A stretch of DNA of 64,000 bases from an uncultured Roseovarius sp. (GCF_913057115.1 NZ_CAJXNN010000010.1:26996-90995); one strand, 5' to 3'. Counted from the stretch's first letter, positions 17,023 to 26,487 are shown. The notes: generated by a model not told the origin, from the sequence alone. Numbers and translations: made by a program.

Positions 17023-17478
17023 ATGCTTGACGACACAGATCGGCGCATCCTGCGCCATTACCAACACGATCCGGCCCTTTCCCCTGCGGAATTGGCCGAA
17101 CGTGCCAATGTGACAACTGCCACCTGCGCGCGTCGCTTGGACAAGTTGCAGGCCGACGGCGTCATCCGCGGCAACCATGCGGTCATTGATTGGCACGCGC
17201 TTGGCTATGAAGTCGAGGTGTCCCTACGCGTCACTTTGGACAAAACACAGCCCCGCGCCTTCGAAGACTTCACAGAACAGGCCAGACAAATTCCAGAAGT
17301 CGTTGAAATTCAGTCTTTTCTGGGCCGGGTCGATCTGCGCCTTTCGATCATCGCGCGAGATATGCAGCATTACCAGCACATCTACCGCACCGCGATCCTG
17401 ACCCTACCGCATATCGCGGATATCGAAGCCCTCATGCATGTGGCGCGCCTGAAGTCAGACGAGGTGCTGCCCTTATGA
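17023..17478 (+). CDS. Lrp/AsnC-family transcriptional regulator
   Basis: The 151-residue protein has an N-terminal HTH (LDDTDRRILRHYQHDPALSPAELAERANVTTATCARRLDKLQADGVIRG) and a C-terminal RAM/AsnC ligand-binding domain (VEVSLRVTLDKTQPRAF through YRTAILTLPHIADIE). These regulators bind amino acids and control their metabolism. It is the first of two tandem Lrp genes and is divergent from ilvC. Its stop overlaps the second gene's start (ATGA), so the two are coupled and may form hetero-oligomers (inference). Confidence 0.9.
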   Translation: MLDDTDRRILRHYQHDPALSPAELAERANVTTATCARRLDKLQADGVIRGNHAVIDWHALGYEVEVSLRVTLDKTQPRAFEDFTEQARQIPEVVEIQSFLGRVDLRLSIIARDMQHYQHIYRTAILTLPHIADIEALMHVARLKSDEVLPL

Positions 17479-17933
17479 TAGAATTGGATACGATCGACCG
17501 CCAATTGCTACGCGAACTCATACATGATGCCACGCAGAGCGCCAGTGCCCTTGGCCGCAAACTGGGTCTGTCGCAACCCGCAACCTGGCGACGCATCAAG
17601 CGGCTTCGCGACAGCGGTGTGATCCGGGGGCAACGCCTTGATCTGGATGCGGAAAAACTCGGCTTCGGCGTTACGGTTTTTCTAGGCGTCAAGCTGGCGA
17701 CCAAGGGGCGCGTCAGCCTTGAGGATTTCGAGCGCGCGGTTTCGGCCATCCCCGAGGTCCAGACCGTGGAACATATACTTGGTCTTTACGATTATCGACT
17801 GCGCGTCGTGGCGCGCGACATCTCGGATTTTGAACGGGTGCTCCGGCGCAGGTTGATGATGCTGCCCGGTGTCGGCGACATCGAGGCCAATGTCCTGCTC
17901 AGCGAGGAGCGCCTCCCGGGGCCTATCGGCTAA
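17475..17933 (+). CDS. Second Lrp/AsnC-family transcriptional regulator
   Basis: The 152-residue paralogue of the preceding gene starts at an ATG overlapping its stop. The HTH is IELDTIDRQLLRELIHDATQSASALGRKLGLSQPATWRRIKRL in pieces, followed by the RAM domain (GVTVFLGVKLATKGRVSLEDFERAVSAIPEV). The effector is unknown. The aminotransferase gene begins about 100 bases downstream and is a plausible target. Confidence 0.9.
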   Translation: MIELDTIDRQLLRELIHDATQSASALGRKLGLSQPATWRRIKRLRDSGVIRGQRLDLDAEKLGFGVTVFLGVKLATKGRVSLEDFERAVSAIPEVQTVEHILGLYDYRLRVVARDISDFERVLRRRLMMLPGVGDIEANVLLSEERLPGPIG

Positions 17934-18036
17934 CGAGTCTGACGACATCCGCACGCGACGTGTCGCATCTACGCATGGACTCACGCCGCGTGTTAGGATC
18001 ATCTGTCTGGTAGATGCAGACCCACAGGAGACAAGA

Positions 18037-19164
18037 ATGACCGCCCTACTTGACCACATCGACCCTGACGGGCTTCTGGAGTTTTCCGTTGTCTTTACTG
18101 ATCGCTCACTTAATCACATGAGCAAAACCTTCCAAAGGGTCATGACGGATATCTCCGGCATGCTGAAGGAGGTTTACAAGGCCGATGCCGTGGCGGTGGT
18201 CCCCGGCGGTGGGACATATGCGATGGAGGCGGTCGCGCGGCAGTTTGGCAACGAGGCCCATGCCCTTATCGTACGCAACGGCTGGTTCTCCTACCGCTGG
18301 ACCCAGATTTTCGACGCGGGCCAATTCACATCGGACACAACCGTTTGCATGGCACGTCAAACCGGCAATGGCCCCAAGGCCCCCTTTGCCCCCGCCCCGA
18401 TTGACGAGGTCTGTATGCAAATCCGCGAAGCCAAGCCCGATGTTGTCTTCGCTCCGCATGTCGAAACCTCGGCCGGTCTGATCCTGCCGGATGACTATAT
18501 CACCGAACTGGCCAAGGCGGCACATGAGGTCGGTGCGCTCATGGTGCTGGATTGTATCGCCTCGGGCTGCGCTTGGATCGACATGCAAGCAACCGGCGTG
18601 GATGTCCTGATTTCCGCCCCGCAAAAGGGCTGGTCGGCCTCGCCTTCGGCGGGGCTTGTGATGATGTCGGACCGCGCGCTTCAGCGGTTGGAAAACACCA
18701 CCTCGAACAGTTTTGCCATCGACCTCAAGAAATGGCACCAGATCATGCAAGCCTATGAAAACGGCGGTCATGCCTATCACGCCACCATGCCCACCGATGC
18801 CTTGCGCGCCTTCCGCGACACCATGCTGGAAACCAAGGACTACGGCTTTGAAAAGCTGTCCGAGGCGCAATGGGCCTTGGGCAACGGCGTGCGCGCGATG
18901 TTGTCCGAAAAGGGTATCACCTCGGTCGCAGCCGAAGGGTTTGGCGCACCGGGCGTGGTGGTCAGCTATACCGATGACCCCGATATCCAGAACGGCAGCA
19001 AGTTTGCCGCGGAAGGGGTGCAGATCGCTGCGGGCGTCCCCCTGCAATGCAACGAACCCGAGGGTTTCCGCACCTTTCGGCTTGGTCTTTTCGGGCTGGA
19101 TAAACTCTATGATGTCGACGGCAGTTTGAACCGCTTGAAAGCTGTGCTCGACAAGGTTCTCTAG
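18037..19164 (+). CDS. Class V PLP-dependent aminotransferase
   Basis: From the ATG at 18037 (AGGAG at 18026-18030) the protein has 375 residues. The fold-type I motifs are the phosphate-binding GGGTYAME (57-64), D172 in MVLDCIASG, and the PLP lysine K197 in SAPQKGWSASPSAG. It resembles alanine-glyoxylate/serine-type aminotransferases, but the family includes enzymes with different amino donors, so the exact substrate is not assigned. It sits downstream of two Lrp regulators, consistent with amino acid catabolism. Confidence 0.85.
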   Translation: MTALLDHIDPDGLLEFSVVFTDRSLNHMSKTFQRVMTDISGMLKEVYKADAVAVVPGGGTYAMEAVARQFGNEAHALIVRNGWFSYRWTQIFDAGQFTSDTTVCMARQTGNGPKAPFAPAPIDEVCMQIREAKPDVVFAPHVETSAGLILPDDYITELAKAAHEVGALMVLDCIASGCAWIDMQATGVDVLISAPQKGWSASPSAGLVMMSDRALQRLENTTSNSFAIDLKKWHQIMQAYENGGHAYHATMPTDALRAFRDTMLETKDYGFEKLSEAQWALGNGVRAMLSEKGITSVAAEGFGAPGVVVSYTDDPDIQNGSKFAAEGVQIAAGVPLQCNEPEGFRTFRLGLFGLDKLYDVDGSLNRLKAVLDKVL

Positions 19165-19168
19165 GCCC

Positions 19169-20371
19169 TTAGCCGCGTGCGCCAAGGCCCAGTTGCATCA
19201 GGGTCTTGCGCACCGGTGCCATTGAATAAATTGCGTTCAGTCCCATGGCACGCGCATCGCGCAAAGGCTTGGCGCGCATCATCGAAGCGCGGTTCAATAC
19301 ATCGATACCAGTCACCCGCGCTTTGACCTCAAGGTGGCGGCGGCGGTGATAGTCGGCCAGCATCTTGGCATCGCCCAAACGCTCGGGCGCGGCTTGCGCC
19401 AACTCAAGGAGAACGCGCATATCCGCAAGGCTCATGTTCAGCCCCTGTGCGCCGATGGGGGGCACCACATGTGCCGCCTCGGCCACAAGCGCCACGCGCT
19501 CGGAATACATGCTATCAGCCAACTGGCTGATGATCGGCCAGACAGTGCGGTTCGAGGCCAACTCCAGAGGGCCGAAAAGCAGGCAAGACCGCTCGTTCAT
19601 TTCCTGTTCGAAGTCTTGCTTTGGAAGGCTGGCAAGCCGTTTGACTTCGGGTCCCTCTTCCATCCAAACGATCGCAGAGGACGGTCGCCCTTCGTGATCC
19701 GGCAAGGGGACAAGTGTGAACGGCCCGCCCCACCGGTGAATTTCCGTTGAGACATTGGCATGGGGGATCGGATGCGTCACCGCGAAAGCAAGCGCTTTTT
19801 GCCCATATCGCGTGGTCTTGACGTCAATACCCGCAGCCTGCCGCACCGGCGAATTGCGTCCATCCGCAGCGATGAGGAGCTTGGTGCGCAGGCGTGTTCC
19901 ATCCGTCAGTTCGACACGCGCCTCGCTTTCACGGGTGAAGAGCGATTTGAACCCGGCACCCGGGCGGAACTCGACCGTTTCAAGGCTTTCCAGATGAGCC
20001 ACCAATTCGCGCCGCAAAAGCCAATTGGGCAGGTTCCAGCCGAAGGGGTTTTCCGAGATGTCAGAGGCGTCGAACTCCTTGACGATGCGCGGCTCTGCCG
20101 CGTCACCACCTGCATCGACGATCCGCATGATCTGCAAATCCGCCGCATGGGGCGCCAAACGCGCCCAGACACCGGCCTGATCCAGCAGGCTCTGCGAAGG
20201 TTGCAGAAAGGCCGTCGTGCGCAGGTCAGAGCCTTGCGCATCGCGCTCCATAACCGGTGGTGCGGGATCAACACAGACAACGGAAAACCCCGCCGCCCCG
20301 AAAATCGCCGCCGCTGACAGGCCAGCAACACCCCCTCCGGATACGACGATGTCGACATCTTTTGTGGTCAT
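19169..20371 (-). CDS. UbiH/UbiF-family FAD-dependent monooxygenase
   Basis: The 400-residue flavoprotein has the N-terminal dinucleotide motif VSGGGVAGLSAAAIFGAAGFSV, the mid motif LLIAADGRNSPVR (DG motif), and the late FAD-ribityl motif VALVAEAAHVVPPIGAQGLNMSLAD, where the usual GDAAH is EAAH. This pattern fits ubiquinone-ring hydroxylases. Which position (C1, C5 or C6) is hydroxylated cannot be told; rhodobacterial genomes often carry more than one paralogue. It is convergent with the aminotransferase gene. Confidence 0.87.
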   Translation of the reverse strand: MTTKDVDIVVSGGGVAGLSAAAIFGAAGFSVVCVDPAPPVMERDAQGSDLRTTAFLQPSQSLLDQAGVWARLAPHAADLQIMRIVDAGGDAAEPRIVKEFDASDISENPFGWNLPNWLLRRELVAHLESLETVEFRPGAGFKSLFTRESEARVELTDGTRLRTKLLIAADGRNSPVRQAAGIDVKTTRYGQKALAFAVTHPIPHANVSTEIHRWGGPFTLVPLPDHEGRPSSAIVWMEEGPEVKRLASLPKQDFEQEMNERSCLLFGPLELASNRTVWPIISQLADSMYSERVALVAEAAHVVPPIGAQGLNMSLADMRVLLELAQAAPERLGDAKMLADYHRRRHLEVKARVTGIDVLNRASMMRAKPLRDARAMGLNAIYSMAPVRKTLMQLGLGARG

Positions 20372-20403
20372 ATGCTGCCCCTCCGCTATTTAGAAGAAAT
20401 GCC

Positions 20404-20625
20404 TCATCCGCGTGATATGAGCAACAAGATCACCATCATGACAGGCACCATAGCCAAGGCGGGAATGTAAAGCCCGGGGATCCCCCATGTTGCGATGCTC
20501 AGACCCCAGCCGATCACGGCAAAAAGCACCGTGACCAAGATCTTGGCGGCAAGTCGCCCTTCGTTCGCGTCGGATTCCGAATGGACTGTCGGTGTGCTCA
20601 TTGTTTGGGTATCGGTCGCGGTCAT
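20404..20625 (-). CDS. Small two-helix membrane protein
   Basis: The 73-residue protein has a hydrophilic N-terminus and two hydrophobic helices (about 27-47 and 50-70), the second VPVMMVILLLISRG. No family was recognised. It lies upstream of the UbiH gene on the same strand with a 32-base gap, so they could share a transcript. The start may also be the internal ATG at residue 9. Confidence 0.6.
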   Translation of the reverse strand: MTATDTQTMSTPTVHSESDANEGRLAAKILVTVLFAVIGWGLSIATWGIPGLYIPALAMVPVMMVILLLISRG

Positions 20626-20709
20626 GCTTGCCTCTGTTCAGGTTGGATTGACCCTCTACATAGGCACCCCACCCGTGGGCGAAAGGCGCGTTTCGACGCA
20701 GGTGACGTT

Positions 20710-21354
20710 TCAGATTATCTTGGCAAGAAACCCGCTCAGGTCATCGGTGTGATGATGAATGTGACCCGCGTCAACCGGGTTAGGGGCAACATGAACTGTG
20801 CGCATGCCCATGGCATGTGGTGCGGCCAGATTGCGGGCATCATCTTCGAACATCGCGGCGCGCGACGGCGTCACCCCGTCACAGGCGAACACCGCGTCGA
20901 ACGCCGCGCGTTCGGGCTTTGGCCGGAATTGCGCATGCTCGACGCCGTAGACGGCATCGAAAACACCGGATAGGCCACGTTTCTCGATCACCCTCTCGGC
21001 GTAGGGCGCACTTCCGTTCGTGTAGACGATCCGCCGCCCCGGAAGCGCCAAGATGCGGGCCCGCAAATCCGGATCGGGCGTCAAGGCATCGAAAGAAATG
21101 TCATGCACCGCAACAAGATAGTCATGCGGTTCCATGTCATGTTCACGCATCAGCCCCGCCAGCGTGGTTCCGTGATCACGCCAGTAATGATCCCGCAAGC
21201 GGTCGGCCTCGTCGCGACCCACCTTGAGGGTCTGCATGACGTATTCGGTCATCTTCACCTCGATCTGATCGAAAAGCCGCACGCTTGGACAATAGAGCGT
21301 GTTGTCGAGATCGAAGACCCAGGTCTCAATATGTGCGAAATGCTGTTTTGGCAT
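20710..21354 (-). CDS. HAD-family pyrimidine 5'-nucleotidase
   Basis: The 214-residue HAD hydrolase has motif I FDLDNTLYCP (nucleophile Asp), motif II VYTNGSAPYA, the lysine region FRPKPERAAF and motif IV MFEDDARNLAAPHAMGMRTV. The 'LDNTLY' motif and length match the SDT1/PHM8-like pyrimidine nucleotidase group, so it probably removes phosphate from UMP/CMP-type substrates. It is divergent from the GntR regulator. Confidence 0.82.
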   Translation of the reverse strand: MPKQHFAHIETWVFDLDNTLYCPSVRLFDQIEVKMTEYVMQTLKVGRDEADRLRDHYWRDHGTTLAGLMREHDMEPHDYLVAVHDISFDALTPDPDLRARILALPGRRIVYTNGSAPYAERVIEKRGLSGVFDAVYGVEHAQFRPKPERAAFDAVFACDGVTPSRAAMFEDDARNLAAPHAMGMRTVHVAPNPVDAGHIHHHTDDLSGFLAKII

Positions 21355-21464
21355 GTCTGCACGGTAGTATGCCGCGACAATGGGCGCAACGCGCGAAGGC
21401 TTGATCGCAGAAGGCCCCGGCCTTACGGTTTGCCGAAAATAAAACCGCAGGGACGGACCTTATA

Positions 21465-22109
21465 ATGAAAACACCTCAGAAAGATGCCTACACACTGATC
21501 CTAGAAGCGATCGACATGGGCATTTACAAGCCGGGTGACCGCCTTGTCGAAAGTGATCTGGCCGAGCAATTTGGCATGTCGCGCACGCCGATCCGCGAAG
21601 CACTACAGCGGCTTGAGACGCAATCCTTGCTGACGCGCGACGGTCGAAGCCTGATCGTGGCGTCGCTGGATCACAACCAACTGGCCGAGCTATATGTCGT
21701 GCGCGCGCAGTTGGAAGCACTCGCGGCAAACCTCGCGGCCCGGCATGCCACCGATGAGGAAGTCCGCGTTTTGCGCGACATGGTCGAGGATGACCGCAAG
21801 CTGATGGATGACCCGCAAGCGATGGCCCGCGCCAATCGGCGCTTTCACAAGCAAATCCACCTCGCATCGCACAATCGCTTTTTGGTGCAACAGCTTGATC
21901 TTGTACACCGGTCCATGGCTCTGATGGCCACGACATCATTGGCGGCTGCCGGTCGGCCCGAGGATGCCCTCAAAGAGCACGACAGTATCGTCAGCGCCAT
22001 CGAGGCACGCGATTCCGAGACAGCCGGGGCCGCTCTCAAGGCACATATTTCAAAAGCCTTCGTGACCCGTCTTAAACTTGATTCCGGCGAGGTCGACAGC
22101 ATGGTCTGA
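21465..22109 (+). CDS. GntR-family regulator with FCD domain
   Basis: The 214-residue protein has an N-terminal winged HTH (GIYKPGDRLVESDLAEQFGMSRTPIREALQRLE, read in pieces) and an all-helical FCD effector domain with metal/carboxylate residues (ELYVVRAQLEALAANLAA, NRRFHKQIHLASHN, LKEHDSIVSAIEARD). The effector is probably a small organic acid, identity unknown. Its last 60 bases overlap the 3' end of the convergent glycosyltransferase gene, a long antisense overlap. Confidence 0.88.
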   Translation: MKTPQKDAYTLILEAIDMGIYKPGDRLVESDLAEQFGMSRTPIREALQRLETQSLLTRDGRSLIVASLDHNQLAELYVVRAQLEALAANLAARHATDEEVRVLRDMVEDDRKLMDDPQAMARANRRFHKQIHLASHNRFLVQQLDLVHRSMALMATTSLAAAGRPEDALKEHDSIVSAIEARDSETAGAALKAHISKAFVTRLKLDSGEVDSMV

Positions 22110-24020
22110 CGATCGCAGGCTGGCTGCGTTCAACGAAAGGCCATGGGTTGTCTTTTCCCAGAAGAACGGCTTGGCGATCAACTCGTAAAGTGCCTTGTAG
22201 GCCGCAATAGAGCCCAAGGGGACATAGAAGTGCATCGTCGGCACCCATGGGATGAGATGTCTGTGCCGAGAGCCTGAAACGGCGACGATATGAATGGCGA
22301 TGTTGATCGCTTCTATTGTTAAGAAAAGCGTCCCGAAAGCCACCAGAACATAACGCGGCAGAACAGGATCAAGAGGATGTGGCAACCCGAACAGGACAAG
22401 CCAGAACGTCCACAAGACCGGCGCCAGAAGAAACTGCGATAATGCCGTGATGAAATGCGCTTGAAAGCCCCAGAATTTCCAAGCCCCGAGTTGCCGGTAA
22501 AGCAAGAAAGGCCGACGCATGTGCACCAGATAGGTGGTCATATATCCTTTCAGCCACCTGGAGCGCTGTTTGACCCAAGGCCAAACACGACAATTGGCCT
22601 CTTCGCCCGTCACGGTACCGATCATCTCGGTTCGGTAGCCGTGACGCGCGAGCCGAAACCCCAAGTCGGCATCTTCGGTCACATTATGCGCATCCCACCC
22701 GCCCAATTTTTCAAGCACCCTGCGGCGAAAATAAAGTGTCGTGCCGCCTAGCGGAATTGCAAATCCCAGCTTTTCCATTCCGGGAAGGATCACTCGGAAC
22801 CATGTGGCGTATTCGATGGTGAAACAGCGCGCCAGCCAGTTTTGTCTCGCATTATAGTAATCCAAGACCCCCTGCAGACAGACCACGTCATCCGGCAATT
22901 CCTGAAACCGTCGGGCAACAGCCGTGATTTGATCCGGGTCCGGCGCATCCTCGGCATCGAAAATACCGACGATGTCGCCTTCGCAAAAATCGAGTGCATA
23001 ATTCATCGCCCGCGGTTTCGTACGAGGCTGTCCATCGGGAACAATCACCGCACGCATCCAAGGGGGAAGATCAATCGTCGCCAGCGTTTCGCGGGTTGTT
23101 TCATCCTCTTCTTCAAGAACAAGAACCACATCCAGCAAGCATTTTGGATATGTCAGTCGCGATAGACGGGCAATCAGGTGGTGCGCGATCTCTGTCTCCC
23201 GAAACAGTGGTACGAGGATCGAAACCTTTGGCAAAGGTGCTTTCGACGTGGGTGGAGCATCTGGCAACGCCGCATCGCCTGCTGCCATCCGCGCAGTGAA
23301 AGCGGCCGTTTTCAAGACTGCCGATACAATCAGGGTAAAGGCCGCCCAAGCGACGAAAAAACCCAGCACAACTTGTGGGAATCCCCAAGTCAGAGCGCCG
23401 ATCAGCAAGAGCAAAACAAGGCTGACGGCCAAGCGCTGTTGCCGCTGGCTTCCCCAAGAACGGCAGCTTTCGATGATCGGAACGCGCGCCTGTGCCAGTT
23501 CGGTCAAATGCCCCCGGTGACGTGCAGCGATCTCATCCTGCACCTCGAGGGGGTCAGCGAGCAGGATTCGCTGGTCCGGGGTAATGCCACCTTTGGCTTC
23601 TACCACGTAAGGATGCCCTGTCGCCACGGCTTCCGTCCCATCACGGTCGACGACCGGCAGAACGCCATCCTTGATAAGGTCGCGAGGATCGGTCTGGGTT
23701 GGCGCGTGCGAGGCGAGGGTTTCAAGCTCTTTCCGGGACAGGCGCCGGCTGTTCAACCGGCGGGCATGCGCTTCGAGCAAATCATCTTGGTTGACCAGTC
23801 CCTCGGCCATAAGCACCCGGTCGAGCGTCGCATCGCAGTGCTTTCGCACAACTCCGGCCAAGGCGGCGTCTTGTGGGCCAATGACACCTTGGCGTACCAA
23901 CTCCCCGCCAAGCGCATCAAAAGCGTTGTCGCTTTGATCAGTCCCTATGGCGGCTTGACGCAGTTCCGAGATTCCCATGACTTGACCCTTGCTGACCCCG
24001 GGATCAGTTTGGGCAAGCAA
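22050..24020 (-). CDS. Large GT2 glycosyltransferase with N-terminal T2SSE-N-like domain
   Basis: The 656-residue protein has a non-membrane N-terminal region. Residues about 35-120 (LGGELVRQGVIGPQDAALAGVV, then LMAEGLVNQDDLLEAHARRL) resemble the MshEN/T2SSE-N domain that can bind c-di-GMP. Two helices follow near 200-235, then a BcsA-like GT2 domain with VSILVPLFRE, FDAEDAPDP, TEDADLGFRLA and QRSRWLKG (QxxRW), and three C-terminal helices. It is likely a processive inner-membrane polysaccharide synthase. The regulatory role of the N-domain is inferred. Confidence 0.83.
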   Translation of the reverse strand: MLAQTDPGVSKGQVMGISELRQAAIGTDQSDNAFDALGGELVRQGVIGPQDAALAGVVRKHCDATLDRVLMAEGLVNQDDLLEAHARRLNSRRLSRKELETLASHAPTQTDPRDLIKDGVLPVVDRDGTEAVATGHPYVVEAKGGITPDQRILLADPLEVQDEIAARHRGHLTELAQARVPIIESCRSWGSQRQQRLAVSLVLLLLIGALTWGFPQVVLGFFVAWAAFTLIVSAVLKTAAFTARMAAGDAALPDAPPTSKAPLPKVSILVPLFRETEIAHHLIARLSRLTYPKCLLDVVLVLEEEDETTRETLATIDLPPWMRAVIVPDGQPRTKPRAMNYALDFCEGDIVGIFDAEDAPDPDQITAVARRFQELPDDVVCLQGVLDYYNARQNWLARCFTIEYATWFRVILPGMEKLGFAIPLGGTTLYFRRRVLEKLGGWDAHNVTEDADLGFRLARHGYRTEMIGTVTGEEANCRVWPWVKQRSRWLKGYMTTYLVHMRRPFLLYRQLGAWKFWGFQAHFITALSQFLLAPVLWTFWLVLFGLPHPLDPVLPRYVLVAFGTLFLTIEAINIAIHIVAVSGSRHRHLIPWVPTMHFYVPLGSIAAYKALYELIAKPFFWEKTTHGLSLNAASLRSSDHAVDLAGIKFKTGHEGF

Positions 24021-24069
24021 GGTTAATCCATCGTAAACAACAAGTTAATAAAGGATTAACGCCCCAAGG

Positions 24070-25218
24070 CTAGTCAACCATGGATGCCGCGAACCGCTCG
24101 AACAGATAAAAACTGTCCTGCGGCCCGGGACTGGCCTCGGGGTGGTGCTGTACCGAGAAGACCGGCGCATCGGTCATGCGGATACCGCAGTTCGATCCAT
24201 CAAAGAGCGATACATGCGTTTCCATCACACCCTTGGGCAAGGTCTGGCTATCCACCGCGAACCCGTGATTCATGGAGGTAATCTCGACCTTACCCGTTTC
24301 CATATCCTTGACCGGGTGGTTCGCGCCATGGTGGCCATGGTTCATCTTGACGGTTTTCGCTCCGAGGGCCAGGGCGAGCATCTGGTGCCCAAGGCAAATT
24401 CCGAACATCGGCAAGCCCTTGTCCAGAACGCCCTTGATCATGGGAACCGCGTATTCGCCAGTGGCGGCCGGATCACCCGGACCGTTGGACAAAAACACGC
24501 CGTCTGGCTCATGTGCCAGAACCTCCTCGGCCGTGGCTGTTGCCGGCAATACGGTTACCTCGCATCCGGCACTGGCGAGGCAACGCAGGATATTGCGTTT
24601 TGCTCCATAATCCACCGCCACGACCCGGTGCTTGGCTTCAGTTTGCGCGGCATAACCATCGGGCCAAGCCCAACGCATTTCGTTCCAGCGGTAGGATTGG
24701 GCACAGGTTACCTGTCTGGCCAAGTCCATCCCTTCCAGTCCGGCAAAACCGCGCGCTTTTTCGACAAGGGCGCCCGTGTCGAACTTGCCTTCAGGATCAT
24801 GCGCAAGCGCCACATGCGGTGCACCTTGATGGCGGATCGCGCGTGTAAGACGCCGCGTATCCACCCCACCGATTGCGATGCGCCCGCGTTTGGCCAGCCA
24901 GTCGGAAAGGGTTTCCGTCGCACGCCAGTTGCTGGGCTCGGTCGGGTCCCATTTGACGACCATCCCTTCGGCCACCGGATCGGCGGTTTCGTCATCTTCG
25001 GGATTGACCCCGACGTTGCCGATATGAGGGAAGGTGAATGTCACGACCTGTCCCGCATAACTGGGGTCGGTCATGATTTCCTGATAGCCGGTCATCGCCG
25101 TATTGAAACAAAGCTCGGCCACCGTGTCGCCGGTCGCGCCAAAACCGTTTCCGTAGAATACCGTCCCATCGGCAAGGGCAAGACATGCGGTTGGGTGGTC
25201 CTGGGTCGCTGGGGCCAT
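24070..25218 (-). CDS. carA: Carbamoyl-phosphate synthase small subunit
   Basis: This glutaminase subunit supplies ammonia to CarB for arginine and pyrimidine synthesis. The N-terminal domain shows GNGFGATGDTVAELCFNTAMTGYQEI (in pieces) and DPSYAGQVV. The class I glutamine amidotransferase domain has LSNGPGDP, the nucleophile motif MFGICLGHQ, and the C-terminal SVQHHPEASPGP with catalytic His/Glu. The ATG at 25218 (GGAG 8 bases upstream) gives 382 residues. A TTG further upstream is less likely. carB is not adjacent. Confidence 0.96.
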   Translation of the reverse strand: MAPATQDHPTACLALADGTVFYGNGFGATGDTVAELCFNTAMTGYQEIMTDPSYAGQVVTFTFPHIGNVGVNPEDDETADPVAEGMVVKWDPTEPSNWRATETLSDWLAKRGRIAIGGVDTRRLTRAIRHQGAPHVALAHDPEGKFDTGALVEKARGFAGLEGMDLARQVTCAQSYRWNEMRWAWPDGYAAQTEAKHRVVAVDYGAKRNILRCLASAGCEVTVLPATATAEEVLAHEPDGVFLSNGPGDPAATGEYAVPMIKGVLDKGLPMFGICLGHQMLALALGAKTVKMNHGHHGANHPVKDMETGKVEITSMNHGFAVDSQTLPKGVMETHVSLFDGSNCGIRMTDAPVFSVQHHPEASPGPQDSFYLFERFAASMVD

Positions 25219-25415
25219 GACGTGAGTCTCCGGTCTGGGCAAATTGGCGTATACCTATGTGGCAGGACTATCAGGGTCAAGCCACAAGATGCGTCTTCAG
25301 CTTTATGCCCGAGCGCCTGAAAAACCTGGGGTTCCACATACTTTCAAGAGCTTGCCTCAGTGGCCTGATTTGGCTAGGGTCGCAAACTTGCACGCATAGT
25401 AGGGGATGCATAGTC

Positions 25416-25874
25416 ATGGGTTTGCGAGAGCGGATCAATACGGCCCTTAAAACGGCCATGAAAGAAAAGGACAGCGCGCGCTTGGGAACGTTGCGGTTGA
25501 TCAGCGCGGCGATAAAGGATCAGGATATCGCCAACCGAGGCACCGAAGATGATTCAGGCGTCAGCGATGCCGATATTCTTGCCATCCTCGGCAAAATGAC
25601 CAAGCAGCGTCAGGAAAGCGTGCGCGCCTACGAGGAAGGTGGTCGGCTCGACCTTGCCGAGCGTGAACGGCATGAGGTTGCGGTCATCGAAGAGTTCCTG
25701 CCGCAGCAATTGTCCGACGAGGAGGTCGAAGCGGCCATCGACAAGGCAATCGCGGATGTTGGCGCGTCTTCCATCCGTGACATGGGCAAGATCATGGGTG
25801 AACTCAAACAGAAATACACCGGTCAAATGGATTTCGGAAAAGTCGGTCCGCGGGTCAAGGCAAAGCTGGGGTAA
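25416..25874 (+). CDS. GatB/YqeY domain protein
   Basis: The 152-residue helical protein matches the YqeY family throughout: LRERINTALKTAMKEKDSARLGTLRLISAAIKD in pieces, then RRQESVRAYEEGGR-like and EEFLPQQLSDEEVEAAI, closing with GKIMGELKQKYTGQMDFGKVGPRVKAKLG. The domain also forms the tail of GatB, suggesting tRNA association. The function of the stand-alone form is unknown. It is divergent from carA, an arrangement common in alphaproteobacteria. Confidence 0.9.
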   Translation: MGLRERINTALKTAMKEKDSARLGTLRLISAAIKDQDIANRGTEDDSGVSDADILAILGKMTKQRQESVRAYEEGGRLDLAERERHEVAVIEEFLPQQLSDEEVEAAIDKAIADVGASSIRDMGKIMGELKQKYTGQMDFGKVGPRVKAKLG

Positions 25875-25883
25875 AGGCGCTGC

Positions 25884-26390
25884 TCACTCTGCCGGTTCCG
25901 GCGTGATCGCGGCACGCAAGGCGTCGACCAGTTCACCATAGAGTACCTTGCGCTCATCCTCGGACAAGAAAGAACCAATCTCGACCATGCGTCCTTTGCC
26001 GTGCATGGTCAGGTAATGCGCCACCGGCCCGCCCGTGGGGTGCATATCGACCTTGGCCCAATAGCTGTTGCAGTCCCACTCCTGCGTTTTGCCGCCTGGG
26101 TTGATGCGCGTAAGATGCACTTCTTCAGGGCCGATCACCAATTCCTCGGTCATATCGGCATCGCGGTAAGAGCGTTCCAAGGCCCACCAGATGCCCCCGA
26201 CAGACAAAAGCAGGAACGGCAAGAGCCCCCAAAGCACGAAGGTCCCGAGCAAAGGGTAAAGCGGGAAGGTAATAAGGGTGAATGTACCCATTATGAACGC
26301 CGCGAAACCACGGCGCGGCAATGACCTGTGAGGCCACAATTTCAGGCGGGTCCGCTGTCCGCGGCTGTCTTGGCTCCATTCATAGGGCAT
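25884..26390 (-). CDS. DUF2244 membrane protein
   Basis: The 168-residue protein has a basic N-terminus (RLKLWPHRSLPRRGF), two adjacent helices (about 28-66) and a C-terminal PH-like soluble region (EELVIGPEEVHLTRINPGG, WAKVDMHPTGG, IGSFLSEDERKVLYGEL). This is the full DUF2244 pattern, a family of unknown function common in alphaproteobacteria. It converges on the YqeY gene with a 9-base gap. Confidence 0.8.
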   Translation of the reverse strand: MPYEWSQDSRGQRTRLKLWPHRSLPRRGFAAFIMGTFTLITFPLYPLLGTFVLWGLLPFLLLSVGGIWWALERSYRDADMTEELVIGPEEVHLTRINPGGKTQEWDCNSYWAKVDMHPTGGPVAHYLTMHGKGRMVEIGSFLSEDERKVLYGELVDALRAAITPEPAE

Positions 26391-26487
26391 ACGGTTAGTT
26401 TAGCGCGCTCTTGAGGGCTGAAAAGGGCCTTATTCCATAAAGCGCTGCGTGAATGCGACGCTGGCGGATCAAGGACGATCAAATACG

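Noticed and set aside
24142..25320. 392-codon plus-strand open frame opposite carA
   Set aside because: Antisense to a certain housekeeping gene, with no domain.
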